NCBI RefSeq assembly: GCF_013407855.1
Contig: NZ_JACBZH010000001.1
Coordinates: 6,076,001 to 6,140,000, forward strand
Origin: Actinopolymorpha rutila
Lineage (GTDB): Bacteria; Actinomycetota; Actinomycetes; Propionibacteriales; Actinopolymorphaceae
Reading direction: 5' to 3'
DNA: 64,000 nucleotides
Shown: in pieces, positions 1-8,109 of the stretch
How the letters are laid out: every line of letters starts with the position of its first letter
How positions within the stretch are numbered: position 1 is the stretch's first letter
The notes under the pieces: model-generated
What the model was told of the DNA's origin: nothing
What the model saw: only the letters and a program-made list of their open reading frames with translations
Databases searched by the model: none
Made by a program: the position numbers and the translations under genes

Positions 1-276
1 CCAGGCAGCTGCGAGTGGCGGGAATATGAGTCCCGAGCCCCACGTCAGTCGCCACCACAGCGGACGCCTGATCCACCGCAGGTAGTCCGCGATCTGCTTC
101 TCGACATGGGCCTCGAACTCCTCGCGGCTAGACTCCGGAACCCGCTGAAGCATCTCCAGCTCCTGTGACAGCCGACGCCGTACTAAGGCTTGATGGCCGC
201 CAACCGTCCAGGCCCAGCCGACCACGGCGATCAGGAGGGGGACGATCAGGGCAACCCATTGGATCGTGGAACTCAT
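1..276 (-). CDS. Membrane protein of unknown function, C-terminus off the window
   Basis: An open frame starts at an ATG (276 on the minus strand) and runs 92 codons off the left edge. The first 25 residues form one membrane segment (VALIVPLLIAVVGWAW), then a charged helix of about 45 residues (LSQELEMLQR, EEFEAHVEKQIADYL), then WWRLTWGSGLIFPPLAA, probably a second membrane segment. This is the layout of a small membrane protein with a cytosolic coiled linker. No family recognised. Confidence 0.65.
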   Translation of the reverse strand, partial: MSSTIQWVALIVPLLIAVVGWAWTVGGHQALVRRRLSQELEMLQRVPESSREEFEAHVEKQIADYLRWIRRPLWWRLTWGSGLIFPPLAAAW

Positions 277-444
277 TCGGTGATCCTCGTCCAGTCGCTG
301 AGCCGACTCAACGCTTGGTCCGGGAGAGTGGATCCGAAGCGATCAGTCAGACGACACCAGCGGGATCACCTGACGACCTGTCACCCGCTGGCCTAGCCGC
401 AGCGCGGCCGCCTTCGGGCGCGTGCGCTGCATGCGGAGGCCAGC

Positions 445-975
445 ATGGGAGACAGGAGCCGGGCATTCGAGTTTGCGTGCTTCATTCGTATGACGTTTCC
501 CACTGCGATGCGGATCGCTGATGTTGCCGGCGGGCACGGCGAACTGGCGTACTGGCTCCAGGAACTCGGTCACGTTCCGGTCGTCATAGAGCCGCGAGAT
601 GTCCGGCTGCCTCGCTGGATCCAGCGAGACCTGCGAAAGCGATCAGTGCGTGAGAGACGACTGACCACGATCGACCGCATCGCGCGGCCGGTCCAGGAGG
701 TTGACCTAAGCCCGTTCGATCTGGTCGTTGCACTCCACCCCGACGAGGCGACCGAACCCGCGGTACGCGCAGCCGTCAGACACAACCTCGACTTCGCGGT
801 CGTACCCTGCTGTGTCTTCGCCGAGGACGGCGCCAAATACACCTCCCAGGCGTGGCTGGACTACCTCGCATCGATCGCACCAAGAGTGAGTACCAGCCAT
901 CTCTCGATCTCCGGCGCAAACACCGTGCTATGGCGCCGTCGATGTTCACCCAGCCAAGCATCCGCGGCTAACTGA
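445..975 (+). CDS. Class I SAM-dependent methyltransferase, Methyltransf_32-like
   Basis: A 176-residue protein. Residues 24-38 (DVAGGHGELAYWLQE) look like the glycine-rich SAM-binding motif I. A later block with VVALHPDEATEPAVRAA followed by VVPCCVF matches the 'LHAC-D-T-A ... PCC' signature I know from the PF13679 methyltransferase domain. Substrate unknown. The start is the ATG at 445, because a stop lies in frame about 80 bases upstream. A close paralogue split by an insertion sequence lies at 9579-11448, and about 100 bases upstream of the two genes are also alike, so the duplicated unit was larger than the gene. The neighbours are unrelated. Confidence 0.75.
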   Translation: MGDRSRAFEFACFIRMTFPTAMRIADVAGGHGELAYWLQELGHVPVVIEPRDVRLPRWIQRDLRKRSVRERRLTTIDRIARPVQEVDLSPFDLVVALHPDEATEPAVRAAVRHNLDFAVVPCCVFAEDGAKYTSQAWLDYLASIAPRVSTSHLSISGANTVLWRRRCSPSQASAAN

Positions 976-1278
976 CGAGCAGATCAGGTCGAAGTTGCTG
1001 GAAACCCCATAGACAAATGAGGTCACCTGCGACAGCATCCGGAGCGATCTGGATCCTGTCCCGTCGATCGACATGCATGCATCGAAGAAGACCTGCCGCA
1101 GGCTCGCGCCCTCGGACAGGTCGGCCTATTCAATCGGTCGGGATCGCCCGCAGACCGGCGGTGGTCCGCGTCCAGGCCGTGATCAGCGCTGCGCTCGCCC
1201 ACCTCGTGCGTCAGTGCACCCCATGGCTGCTCGATCCATACCCCGCCCCTGTTCGACAGGCGTTGATGGGAGTTCGGT
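976..1278. other. Intergenic stretch, no gene seen
   Basis: About 300 bases between the methyltransferase and the first APH gene. Open frames here have no recognisable protein, and I see no doublet or tRNA-like core. Confidence 0.5.
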
Positions 1279-2121
1279 GTGAGTGTTGATGCCATCGCAA
1301 GCGTGCTGGGTGTGACGGTTGTCCGGCGCCTTGCCGGCGGGGAGTGGGGCGCCTTCCTCGTCACGACAGCGCAGGGCTCCAGCGCTGTGCTGAAGCCGCT
1401 GCCCCGCCACGAGCTCGTCGCGGAGGATCGAGTGCGTCAGGCTGTGGAGTTTGCGCGGGCGTTGCGCGCCGATGGCTATCCGATCCCTGCCTACCTGCAG
1501 GTCGGAGTTGTCGACGGCCAGGTGTTCACACTTCAGGAAGCGATCGAGGGTGAGGTGCCAGCCAGGCTGCGGCTTGCCCACGTGAGACGGCTCATCGAGT
1601 TGAGCCGGCGTCACGTCGGCCTGGCGCCACCGGATGAGTCCTGGGGCGAACAACTCGTTGCAGAGATTCGACCTGACGCGAGCCAGACGCAGACATCAAT
1701 CCGCAACTGTGGCGACCCACGGGTGATCAGCATCCTGGACGAGGCTCTCGCTGTTGGTGAGCGGACCGATCCAACGGTCTTTCGTTGCGACGACATTGTG
1801 CACAACGACTTCCATCACGCCAACCTTCTTGTCCGCGGGGACGAAGTTGTCGCCGTGTTCGACTGGGAAGGCGCTCAGGCAGGCGACTGCCGTGCCGACC
1901 TCACAACGCTGGCCTGGTACCTCGACCCATCCCGCGATCACGTCGAACCCGCGGCACGGGCCCTGCTCAGGGCCGAGATCGACACGATCCAGCCCGAGGT
2001 TCGGGCCGCTTTGGCGGCGCGGTTCGCCATCAGCAAGCTGGCTTTCGCCGTGAACGCCAGGCCGCAAGTGCTCCCCCAGATCCTCCGACTCGCCCAGACA
2101 TGGCTCCGTCCCCAGTGGTAG
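1279..2121 (+). CDS. Aminoglycoside phosphotransferase (APH) family kinase
   Basis: 280 residues, the usual size for an APH-fold small-molecule kinase. HNDFHHANLL near residue 175 is the Brenner motif with catalytic Asp and metal-binding Asn; VFDWEGAQ about 20 residues later is the DFG-like metal site. The N-lobe is recognisable (AVLKPLP holds the probable ATP-binding Lys). The start is GTG with GGGAG just upstream. ATP-dependent phosphorylation of a hydroxylated small molecule is the family role; the substrate cannot be told. It is one of seven divergent APH-like genes in the window and resembles none of the others closely. Confidence 0.82.
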   Translation: MSVDAIASVLGVTVVRRLAGGEWGAFLVTTAQGSSAVLKPLPRHELVAEDRVRQAVEFARALRADGYPIPAYLQVGVVDGQVFTLQEAIEGEVPARLRLAHVRRLIELSRRHVGLAPPDESWGEQLVAEIRPDASQTQTSIRNCGDPRVISILDEALAVGERTDPTVFRCDDIVHNDFHHANLLVRGDEVVAVFDWEGAQAGDCRADLTTLAWYLDPSRDHVEPAARALLRAEIDTIQPEVRAALAARFAISKLAFAVNARPQVLPQILRLAQTWLRPQW

Positions 2122-2152
2122 TAGAGGCCCTGGCCCTGCAGGTGCCACGGCT

Positions 2153-2266
2153 CCACAGCCACAGGTAGGACAGCTTGCCCACGCCCGCCACGAACATCTC
2201 CGCCCGACCATCGCGTCCGTACGCCACCGAAGACCGGCGGGTGCGCTCCAAGGTCTTCCAGTCCAC
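2153..2266 (-). pseudogene. Fragment resembling one blade of a beta-propeller lectin-like protein
   Basis: About 38 codons read DWKTLERTRR-SSVAYGRDGRAE-MFVAGVGKLSYLW, the pattern of tectonin/PLL-like propeller blades (SV-G-DGR-E-FV-G). No start or remaining blades are visible. The same strand of the repeat at 22536, 54401 and 63730 translates to a similar DW-TL-RSS-AYG and then diverges at the TACGGA core. Confidence 0.35.
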
Positions 2267-2713
2267 GCGGGACGAAGGGCTTCCTCGGCGTCACTTGCTT
2301 GGCCGACGCGGGTTGGCTCCCCACCACGCGGTCGCGCCGGGCAGGGACGACCACGACGACGGGCAGCCAATGGCCGGTCATCGCCCGGCGACAACCGTGG
2401 GCACCAGCACGACGAGTAGGAGCGCGATGCCGACCGGACGGAGCCGGCGGCGCAGGCGCAGAACCGCCCCTCGCCTGATACCTCGATGCGCGGAACCGGT
2501 CCAACCAGATCCACAATGCCTGCGCGTGCCGGTCCACGAAAAACACCAACAGCAGCGTGCAGTTCGGTCGTCCCACTATACGAGAGCGGCTTGAAATCCT
2601 GTCGATCAACGTGGCTCCAGTTCAAGGTGAGCGACGCACGATTTCATGCCACGCCACGACCAACCCGGCCGTCACCAGAGAGAGTTCATGCCATCTGACC
2701 AGCGGAAACGGGC
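2267..2713. other. Intergenic stretch, no convincing gene
   Basis: On the minus strand near 2390-2460 a short hydrophobic peptide (VGIALLLVVLVPTVVAGR) follows arginine-rich residues and then stops. It may be a membrane-protein remnant, but no start was found. Near 2645-2660 lies a single ATGCCAC with a second CCACG, related to the doublet at 2854. Confidence 0.35.
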
Positions 2714-2757
2714 GGAGCCGCCTGTGGGAATCGAACCCACGACCTACGCATTACGAG
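2714..2757 (-). other. 3' half of a tRNA-Thr(CGT), putative attachment site
   Basis: On the minus strand the sequence runs CTCGTAATGCGTAGG, then the T-arm GGTTCGATTCC and the acceptor strand AGGCGGCT. This is the anticodon loop to 3' end of an actinobacterial tRNA-Thr(CGT). The sequence stops resembling a tRNA immediately 5' of CTCGTAA, as at a tyrosine-integrase crossover in the anticodon loop. There is no 5' half, so it is not a functional tRNA. Confidence 0.75.
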
Positions 2758-2853
2758 AACCGCCGCCAACACCCAATCAGCCCTCCACCAGCAACTTCAC
2801 CCCCACTTACTCCCCCACCAACCCCACCGTTTGCCAACGGCTGACACCATTTC

Positions 2854-2872
2854 ATGCCACAAGCCATGCCAC
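2854..2872 (+). repeat. Doublet ATGCCAC x2, period 12; arm-type site candidate
   Basis: ATGCCAC occurs at 2854-2860 and 2866-2872, about 100 bases from the tRNA-Thr half. A third, degenerate copy lies at 2645. Such helically phased direct repeats beside a tRNA half are typical of integrase arm sites. Confidence 0.5.
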
Positions 2873-3038
2873 GAACCAAGGCCACGCGACAGTGATCCGC
2901 TCCCAAGCGCCGCCTCAGTGGTGAGCGTCGGCCAGCGTCTCACGCACCGCTGCGAGGACATCGTCTAGTATTCGCGACCCAGCTCACGTGTGGCTACGAC
3001 CGCTCCCGCTGGCCGCGGTCTGGTGCCCAGGTGCCTAA

Positions 3039-3102
3039 GCGAAGCGGATCGCTTGAGGATGGGTCAAGGAAACTGGCCACTCACGCGATTGCCCGGTAAC
3101 TG
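3039..3102 (+). repeat. 64-bp repeat, second copy at 40051-40114
   Basis: The sequence from GCGAAGCGGATCGC to GCCCGGTAACTG is nearly identical at 40051-40114. Both copies are followed, at different distances, by a GAGACCAC doublet (3121 and 40666). Confidence 0.7.
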
Positions 3103-3120
3103 CGCCCGAACGAGTGGGAA

Positions 3121-3142
3121 CTGGGACCACTACTGAGACCAC
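3121..3142 (+). repeat. Doublet CTGRGACCAC x2, period 12
   Basis: CTGGGACCAC at 3121-3130 and CTGAGACCAC at 3133-3142. The related doublet at 40666-40685 also lies just beyond the 3' end of a minus-strand gene. Confidence 0.55.
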
Positions 3143-3200
3143 GCGGGGCATACGCCGACCCAGCTTGTCCCCGGCGATGGCGTTGTCTTCGAGGCCTTGG

Positions 3201-3683
3201 CTACAGGTGTGTCCGTGCGGCTCGCCAGAGGTCGCGGACGCCGGCGTACCAGCCGAGGAGGTAGGCGCCTCGAAGTACGAGTGGTTGTTGGTTGACCTCC
3301 GGCTGCCTCTCCTCGGGCAACACGTCGTCCCATCCCTCGAGGTCGCCGGGATCGAAGTCGGCGAGGGTCATGCCTTCCAGGCCGGACCAGTTCTCCTCGA
3401 ATGCTCGCAGCTCGTTCAGGCTCGCAGAGTTCTGCGCCCAGGCTTCGCCGTCCCTACGCCCTCGCCCGTACCAGTTGTCCTTCTCGGTCTGCTGTTGGCG
3501 CAGCCGCTCGACCAGGCGTTCCACCTTCGACTCTTCGACTTCCAGCGGGCGGGTTTGCTGCTCGATCATGTCCAGCTCTCTTTCCAGTGCGATGGCGCAG
3601 ACCCGGGAGGCGTTGATGCGGTCCCGGTGCTGGTCCAGGCGCTCGTCCAGATCGTCGGGGATGCTGATGTTCCGTCGGGCCAT
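3201..3683 (-). CDS. Ribbon-helix-helix (CopG-like) DNA-binding protein
   Basis: 160 residues. The N-terminus (ARRNISIPDDLDERLDQHR, then INASRVCAIALERELDMIE) is a ribbon-helix-helix module: one beta strand and two helices that dimerise and bind DNA. Residues 45-80 are charged and probably helical. The C-terminal third (LRGAYLLGWYAGVRDLW) is a helix of unknown role. RHH proteins with a C-terminal extension are often antitoxins or autoregulators; no toxin gene is adjacent. The probable operator is the inverted repeat at 3724-3757, just upstream of its start. Confidence 0.75.
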   Translation of the reverse strand: MARRNISIPDDLDERLDQHRDRINASRVCAIALERELDMIEQQTRPLEVEESKVERLVERLRQQQTEKDNWYGRGRRDGEAWAQNSASLNELRAFEENWSGLEGMTLADFDPGDLEGWDDVLPEERQPEVNQQPLVLRGAYLLGWYAGVRDLWRAARTHL

Positions 3684-3723
3684 GACCCCTCATTCGCTCA
3701 CGAGGCTCCGAGCGTAACCTGGG

Positions 3724-3757
3724 TGTGTATATTGCGCAATGACCGCTGGAATACACA
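3724..3757. promoter_or_regulatory. Palindromic operator-like site upstream of the RHH gene
   Basis: TGTGTAT (3724-3730) and ATACACA (3751-3757) are an exact inverted repeat, with the perfect palindrome ATTGCGCAAT between them (3731-3740). It lies 40-75 bases upstream of the RHH start, where autorepression would be expected. Confidence 0.5.
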
Positions 3758-3888
3758 TTATGGCCGCCCACCGGCCGGCGACCTGAGGTCCGCAAGCGCG
3801 GCGACGCCGGCTCGTAGCCTGACCCGGGTCCGAGAGCTCCTCGATGCCATCCACGGGCGCGGTGGTCGGTCGCCAGCCACATCCCCTC

Positions 3889-3919
3889 TTCGAATAAATG
3901 TTCGAAACGGGGGTACGCT
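3889..3919 (+). promoter_or_regulatory. LexA/SOS-box-like site with a -10-like hexamer
   Basis: TTCGAATAAATGTTCGAA (3889-3906) matches the actinobacterial LexA consensus TCGAAC-N4-GTTCGA with one mismatch. TACGCT (3914-3919) fits a -10 element 19 bases after the first TTCGAA. It lies about 125 bases upstream of the winged-helix gene at 4029 and on its strand. Confidence 0.5.
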
Positions 3920-4028
3920 GCCTCTCGGGCGGGAGGGCTGACACCGACACCGGGCAGGGGATCGGCGGGATGCCCTCCTCGCCCGCCAACTGAGTTATGG
4001 AGTTGGTGCAGAAGTATCATCCCTCCCC

Positions 4029-4400
4029 ATGACCGAGACCGAGATGTCGCCCGATCCCCGGGACCGTGCCATCGCTCAGTTCCTCATGACGATGTCCGCG
4101 GCGGCGGCCGAGCTGGCGGCCGCGTTCACCACCCGGCCGACACAGCCACCGGACTACCGAGAGGTGCTGATCGGCTCGATGCAGCGCCAGGTGGCCGGCC
4201 TGCTCGACGTCAACGGCAAGGACGGCGTATCACCCCGCCAGATCACCGAACTGCTCGGCCGCACCGACGACGGCAACGTACGCAACACCCTCACCCGGTT
4301 GCGCGAACTTGGAGTCGCCGAGATCGTGCCGGGCTCGTCATGGCCACAACTGTGGCGACACACGGCGCCCTACCGGAAAGGCGCGAGCGAGGCCCAGTAG
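4029..4400 (+). CDS. Winged-helix DNA-binding protein
   Basis: 123 residues. After an Ala-rich N-terminal helix, residues about 60-105 (GVSPRQITELLGRTDDGNVRNTLTRLRELGVAEIV) have the spacing of a MarR/ArsR-type winged helix, with the recognition helix at GNVRNTLTRL. No ligand domain follows, so it is probably a small transcriptional regulator. The LexA-like box upstream suggests possible DNA-damage control. The next gene is more than 180 bases away behind a repeat, so no operon is evident. Confidence 0.7.
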   Translation: MTETEMSPDPRDRAIAQFLMTMSAAAAELAAAFTTRPTQPPDYREVLIGSMQRQVAGLLDVNGKDGVSPRQITELLGRTDDGNVRNTLTRLRELGVAEIVPGSSWPQLWRHTAPYRKGASEAQ

Positions 4401-4439
4401 TTAGCGGTTCGCGATCGACACAGTTGAGTCAGCATCCCC

Positions 4440-4556
4440 ATCAAGCCATCAACGGGCACAGTAGTCGAAGAAGGGTGTTTACGCAGGTCAGCGGGTTGCT
4501 AGTGATCACGGTCGGGCGCTGCTGGCTGGCTCGGTTGTTGTACTTCTGTGCTGTAC
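4440..4556 (+). repeat. Repeat ending in the GCTGTAC doublet, upstream of the GNAT gene
   Basis: The stretch from CCATCAACGGGCACAG through AGCGGGTTGCTAGTGATCA to the doublet (GTTGTAC 4537-4543, GCTGTAC 4550-4556) is repeated at 41163-41278. A weaker copy of its first part lies near 3845. The acetyltransferase starts 30 bases after the doublet. Confidence 0.7.
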
Positions 4557-4586
4557 GTGTTGGTGAGGCCTACAACTCCTGCTCCC

Positions 4587-5072
4587 ATGGGTGAGGTGAC
4601 CATTCGACCAGCACGACTCCCGGACGATCTGGCACAGATCAGTGCGCTGTACGGCGAAGAGGCCCTGCTGCATACCGAGAATTGGCCGGATGACTATCGC
4701 ACCGACATGGGCGCGTCACTGGAAGAGGAGCTGTCATCCGCTTCTAAGGACCCCGCCACGTATCTACTCGTCGCCGAGGACGATTCGAGGGTCGTCGGAG
4801 TTGCGGCTGCGCACCTGCGACCGAAGCCCACCGAGGGCATTACCCGCTTCGACGGGTCGATCATGCACGTCGCTGATCTAGTCGTGACAGCGAACTACCG
4901 CCGTCGAGGCGTTGGCCTGCAGCTGATGCAGCAGTTGGAGACGTGGGCCCGCGACCAGGGCGCCGCGACGGTCACCCTCAACGTCCACGATCAGAACTCC
5001 GCAGCGCGCGAGCTGTACCGTCGCCGGGGCTTCCGGGCCGTCCATGTCCAGATGCGCAAAGAGCTCACATAG
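4587..5072 (+). CDS. GNAT-family N-acetyltransferase
   Basis: 161 residues from the ATG at 4587. An earlier ATG at 4548 is in frame, but it would translate the repeat, so I prefer 4587. The GNAT core is clear: VADLVVTANYRRRGVGLQLM contains the acetyl-CoA pyrophosphate loop (RRRGVG), followed by NVHDQNSAARELYRRRGF, the usual GNAT C-terminal strand and helix. It transfers acetyl from acetyl-CoA to an amine; the acceptor is unknown. It stands alone: a hairpin terminator follows and a cassette-type doublet precedes. Confidence 0.85.
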   Translation: MGEVTIRPARLPDDLAQISALYGEEALLHTENWPDDYRTDMGASLEEELSSASKDPATYLLVAEDDSRVVGVAAAHLRPKPTEGITRFDGSIMHVADLVVTANYRRRGVGLQLMQQLETWARDQGAATVTLNVHDQNSAARELYRRRGFRAVHVQMRKELT

Positions 5073-5078
5073 CTGCAC

Positions 5079-5103
5079 GAACCTCCGAGAGGCGGAGGGT
5101 TTG
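5079..5103 (+). terminator. Hairpin terminator after the GNAT gene
   Basis: CCTCCG (5082-5087) pairs with CGGAGG (5093-5098) and is followed by GTTT, seven bases after the stop codon. Confidence 0.5.
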
Positions 5104-5272
5104 GCCGGTGGCCTGGGTTGGTCCGGGGAGAGTGACCGAGACCTCAGAGTGATGCCAGACTGCGGTCCCACGCTACGAGCACAGTTGTTGATCAGCGCCC
5201 GGGGTGCAGCCCAATGGGTCTCGTCAACCCCGGCGCGTAGCGAGAGCTGCAGCGGCGCCGTCCTATGCGACG

Positions 5273-6190
5273 ATGGCGATCGTGTCTGACGATCAAACGC
5301 CTGTCTCAGCTCGTCGGTCTGCGGCGAAGGACCTTGTTGGTGAGGTCAACGCGCAGACCGGCAGCGACCTACGGCTGATCGGACTACCTGACCAGGGCAC
5401 GGTGAGCAGTGCCGCCTACGTGCGCTGGCCCGACGGGCACACCGGCGTACTCACCCGATCGATCCTCAGTCCCGACACCTTGCACTTGATCGCCGATGTC
5501 CTTGCCTCAGTGTCCGCACGCGGTGTCCCGGTACCGCGGTATGAGCTGATCACCGCGCTCTCTCAAGGCTCAGCAATCGTCCAGGAACAGCTGCCTGGTT
5601 CACCGCCACGGCACATCGATCCGTCGATCATCGAGGCGATGGTTGATGTCAACGAGTCGTTCGCCGGGCTGCTCGCTGACTGGCCACAGGTGGAACTTCG
5701 ATCGCTGTACCTAGCTGAGAGTGGCGAGGGCTGGTGCCTGCACGAAACGCTGGAGCGCTACGACGATCGCAGCAGAACACTGCTGGGCTGGATCCATGAT
5801 GTCGCAACCGCAGGCCCGGACCAGCTGACAGGTGACGACCTCGTGCACTGGGACTTCGTACCGGGCAACGTCTTGTTCGACCCGACAGGGGCCGTAACGG
5901 GCGTCGTCGATTGGTTCACGATCGCCCGCGGCGACCGCCATTTCGGACTGCTGAAACCGCGCTTCTACCTTGGATGGCTCGCTGCTGTCGCCCCAGCGGG
6001 TGGCCGTCCAACTGTGACCGCCGCGGCGCTCAGTCGCCTGGACGATCTGCTGGATCAACTGCTGAAACCCGCCACGTACGACGCCTACTGGGCGCACTGG
6101 AGCCTGGCTCTCATCGACTGGGCGATCCGCCACGGCACGCAATCCGAGATCGACTGCTACCTCGACCTCGCCACCACCCGCATCCGCTAA
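5273..6190 (+). CDS. Aminoglycoside phosphotransferase (APH) family kinase
   Basis: 305 residues from the ATG at 5273; an upstream in-frame start would add an Arg/Ala-rich tail that does not look native. LVHWDFVPGNVLFD is the catalytic motif (HxD and N) and VVDWFTIARGDR the DFG-like metal site. Early blocks AAYVRWPDGHTGVLTR and VQEQLPGSPP are shared with the APH gene at 35866-36741, its closest relative in the window (both have YVRWPDG, LPGSPP, LTGDDLVH, NVLFD). Substrate unknown. Confidence 0.82.
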   Translation: MAIVSDDQTPVSARRSAAKDLVGEVNAQTGSDLRLIGLPDQGTVSSAAYVRWPDGHTGVLTRSILSPDTLHLIADVLASVSARGVPVPRYELITALSQGSAIVQEQLPGSPPRHIDPSIIEAMVDVNESFAGLLADWPQVELRSLYLAESGEGWCLHETLERYDDRSRTLLGWIHDVATAGPDQLTGDDLVHWDFVPGNVLFDPTGAVTGVVDWFTIARGDRHFGLLKPRFYLGWLAAVAPAGGRPTVTAAALSRLDDLLDQLLKPATYDAYWAHWSLALIDWAIRHGTQSEIDCYLDLATTRIR

Positions 6191-6277
6191 CCCCGCTCCG
6201 GTCTCGGAAAGGCCGTTGGCCGCTATGATCCGGTGCCGGCACTTCCCAATCGGTTCGGTCAAGGCGCCAGGCCATGG

Positions 6278-7201
6278 TCAACCCGGGAGGTTGGGGTACT
6301 CGGCTCCTACACCCATGAGTGGTGATCGACGTCGCAGCACGCCGACCTGCCAGTCGAAGCCATGCGGTGTGATCGCGCCTGTGGTCATCGCATGGATTTC
6401 TTCGGCCACGCCGAGGAACACCCACGACCACAACGTGGGGGTGAGCAGCGCCCAGTCGAGTTCGTCGAGTGGCCGCACCTCGTCGTAGCCACGGACGATC
6501 TCGTCACGTTTCGCACGCCAGGCCAGCGCGAAGTCGGAGACGCGATGGTTGAGGTGTGTGCTTTCGAAGTCGATGACGCCGGTCAGATTCCCATCCTGGT
6601 AGAGCAGGTTGGGGAGGCCGAAGTCGCTGTGGATGACGATGAGCCGGCGGCCGCGAAGGTCGAGTGAGTCAAAGTATTCGTTGGCGCGATCGGCGTGCCA
6701 GCGCAGGATGTGGGCCTGCTCGGGGAACAGCCGTTCGTAGTCACGAAGCCGGCGCGTCAGCACGGGGTCGGCCACGAGGGCCTCGGCGAGCTGGCACCCT
6801 GGTCGTTGCCCCAAATCGACGAGCGTCTCCAGATCGGCATGCAGCCTCGCAAGCAGTCGCCCGACCGCACGTAGCTCCGAGGTCGATTCCGTTACTGCCG
6901 GCGACGCCCCGGGCAACCACATGAACAGGCCCCAGGTGCGTCCATCCACCACCAGCAGGTCATCAACCGCGACCGGTACGGGCCAGCCCAGCGCATCAAG
7001 CCGCTGCAACACTTGTAACTCGTACCCGATGTCGCCTATCGGCTTCTCCTGATAGCGCCGCAGCACCAGCGGCCGGCCATCTCGAGACACTCGCCAGTGC
7101 AGATTCGCGCGCCCGCCCAGGTAGCTGTCCACCCGCAAGGCCCACCGGTTCACCACCTCAGCCGGCGGCGACGGGCAATCGTTCTCCTCCGGCGGCTGCA
7201 T
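6278..7201 (-). CDS. Aminoglycoside phosphotransferase (APH) family kinase
   Basis: 307 residues from the ATG at 7201, which has GGCGGGG just before it; another ATG lies 24 bases further upstream. VIHSDFGLPNLLYQDG is the Brenner motif and GVIDFESTHL the DFG-like motif. LVLRRYQEKP carries the probable ATP-binding residues. It converges with the APH gene ending at 6190. The two share only family motifs, so this is not a recent tandem duplication. Confidence 0.82.
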   Translation of the reverse strand: MQPPEENDCPSPPAEVVNRWALRVDSYLGGRANLHWRVSRDGRPLVLRRYQEKPIGDIGYELQVLQRLDALGWPVPVAVDDLLVVDGRTWGLFMWLPGASPAVTESTSELRAVGRLLARLHADLETLVDLGQRPGCQLAEALVADPVLTRRLRDYERLFPEQAHILRWHADRANEYFDSLDLRGRRLIVIHSDFGLPNLLYQDGNLTGVIDFESTHLNHRVSDFALAWRAKRDEIVRGYDEVRPLDELDWALLTPTLWSWVFLGVAEEIHAMTTGAITPHGFDWQVGVLRRRSPLMGVGAEYPNLPG

Positions 7202-7319
7202 CACCCCGCCATCGTGCCGCAACATCGGCCACCATGCGGCCCGGGCGTGCCCCGGATCGTAGGCTCGGTGGCTTCGGAGCATTGCGTGGAGGACGTTGAT
7301 ACGTCGTCTGGCGAGGGCT

Positions 7320-7449
7320 TGCGGGCCGGCTCCTCCTCCCGCAGCACGGAATAGACAGCCTGCGGATCCTGGAAGAAAGCGACATCCAGCGGTAGCGGCA
7401 CACTGCTCGCGGGGCTCGCTCCAGTGCTTGCTCTGGTGGTCGGCTCCAT
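7320..7449 (-). pseudogene. Cytochrome P450 N-terminal remnant
   Basis: From an ATG at 7449 the frame reads PLPLDVAFFQDPQAVYSVLR-EE, the typical beginning of an actinobacterial P450 (L-FF-DP-AVY--LR-E). It then turns into unrelated sequence. No haem-binding region follows. Confidence 0.55.
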
Positions 7450-7550
7450 ACCCGACGACACTCGCACCAGTTGTTCGAGCACTTGTGCTGGGGCTTCTAC
7501 CACAGCGCGATCGCCATCCACGGTAGGTCGGTTCGCCTGGCGTCCTGACC

Positions 7551-7697
7551 GTGTACGACGCGTCACAGCTTTCGACCGTGACCCACCGGTACGAAGGCCG
7601 CACGGACACGAAGCGGGACGGCATCGCGGGCATCGCGTTCAAGGATCCCGAGGCCGAACCCGCCGCACTCAAGGCGATCATCAGACTGACGGCCTAG
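7551..7697 (+). pseudogene. C-terminal fragment of an unrecognised protein
   Basis: A 48-codon frame (STVTHRYEGRTDTKRDGIAG, then DPEAEPAALKAIIRLTA and a stop) has clean codon use and reads like a real C-terminus. No start or N-terminal domain is present. The following 330 bases (7698-8034) contain no recognisable gene. Confidence 0.4.
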
Positions 7698-8034
7698 CGG
7701 CGCGTAGATCCGAGGACCAACCGACGGCGCTTGAGAGCAGCGCGGAAGAACTCTATTGCCGTCAGGGAGGATCATTCGTCACCATCCCAGAGGGGTACTC
7801 GAGCGAGATCCCACCGTGTCCCATGTGACGGCCCGCTATACCAACGATCCGCTCCAGGGACCCACTTCCGGCGCGCCAAAGCGGCCTCTTACCCGAGGAC
7901 GGCGAGAGGACGCGAACGCGCTCCGGTCCCTTCTCAACGACACCACCTCCCACGTCGGGGAACCGATAGCGACTTCGGATGACTGCACGGCGCCGGCGGC
8001 AGGAACCCCCAGCCTCTAAGGCCGGTCGTGGTAT

Positions 8035-8091
8035 CCGTCGTTGACCGCTGCGGACCGTGATTGGCCCCGGCTTGGGGCATGCGGAGGGCAC
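8035..8091 (+). repeat. Partial copy of the Ala/Gly attachment-like repeat with doublet GGGCAY x2
   Basis: TTGACCGCTGCGGACCGTGA and CGGCTTGGGGCATGCGGAG match the repeats at 17700, 53560 and 63100. GGGCAT (8075-8080) and GGGCAC (8086-8091) have period 11. It lies 19 bases from the 3' end of the esterase gene. Confidence 0.6.
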
Positions 8092-8109
8092 GGTCGAAGT
8101 CGTCGGGCT

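Noticed and set aside
1696..2625. 309-residue minus-strand frame
   Set aside because: Mostly antisense to the APH gene at 1279; only the short propeller-like fragment near 2153-2266, in another frame, looks like protein.
2714..2757. Functional tRNA-Thr gene
   Set aside because: The D-arm and 5' half are absent; sequence similarity stops at the anticodon loop.
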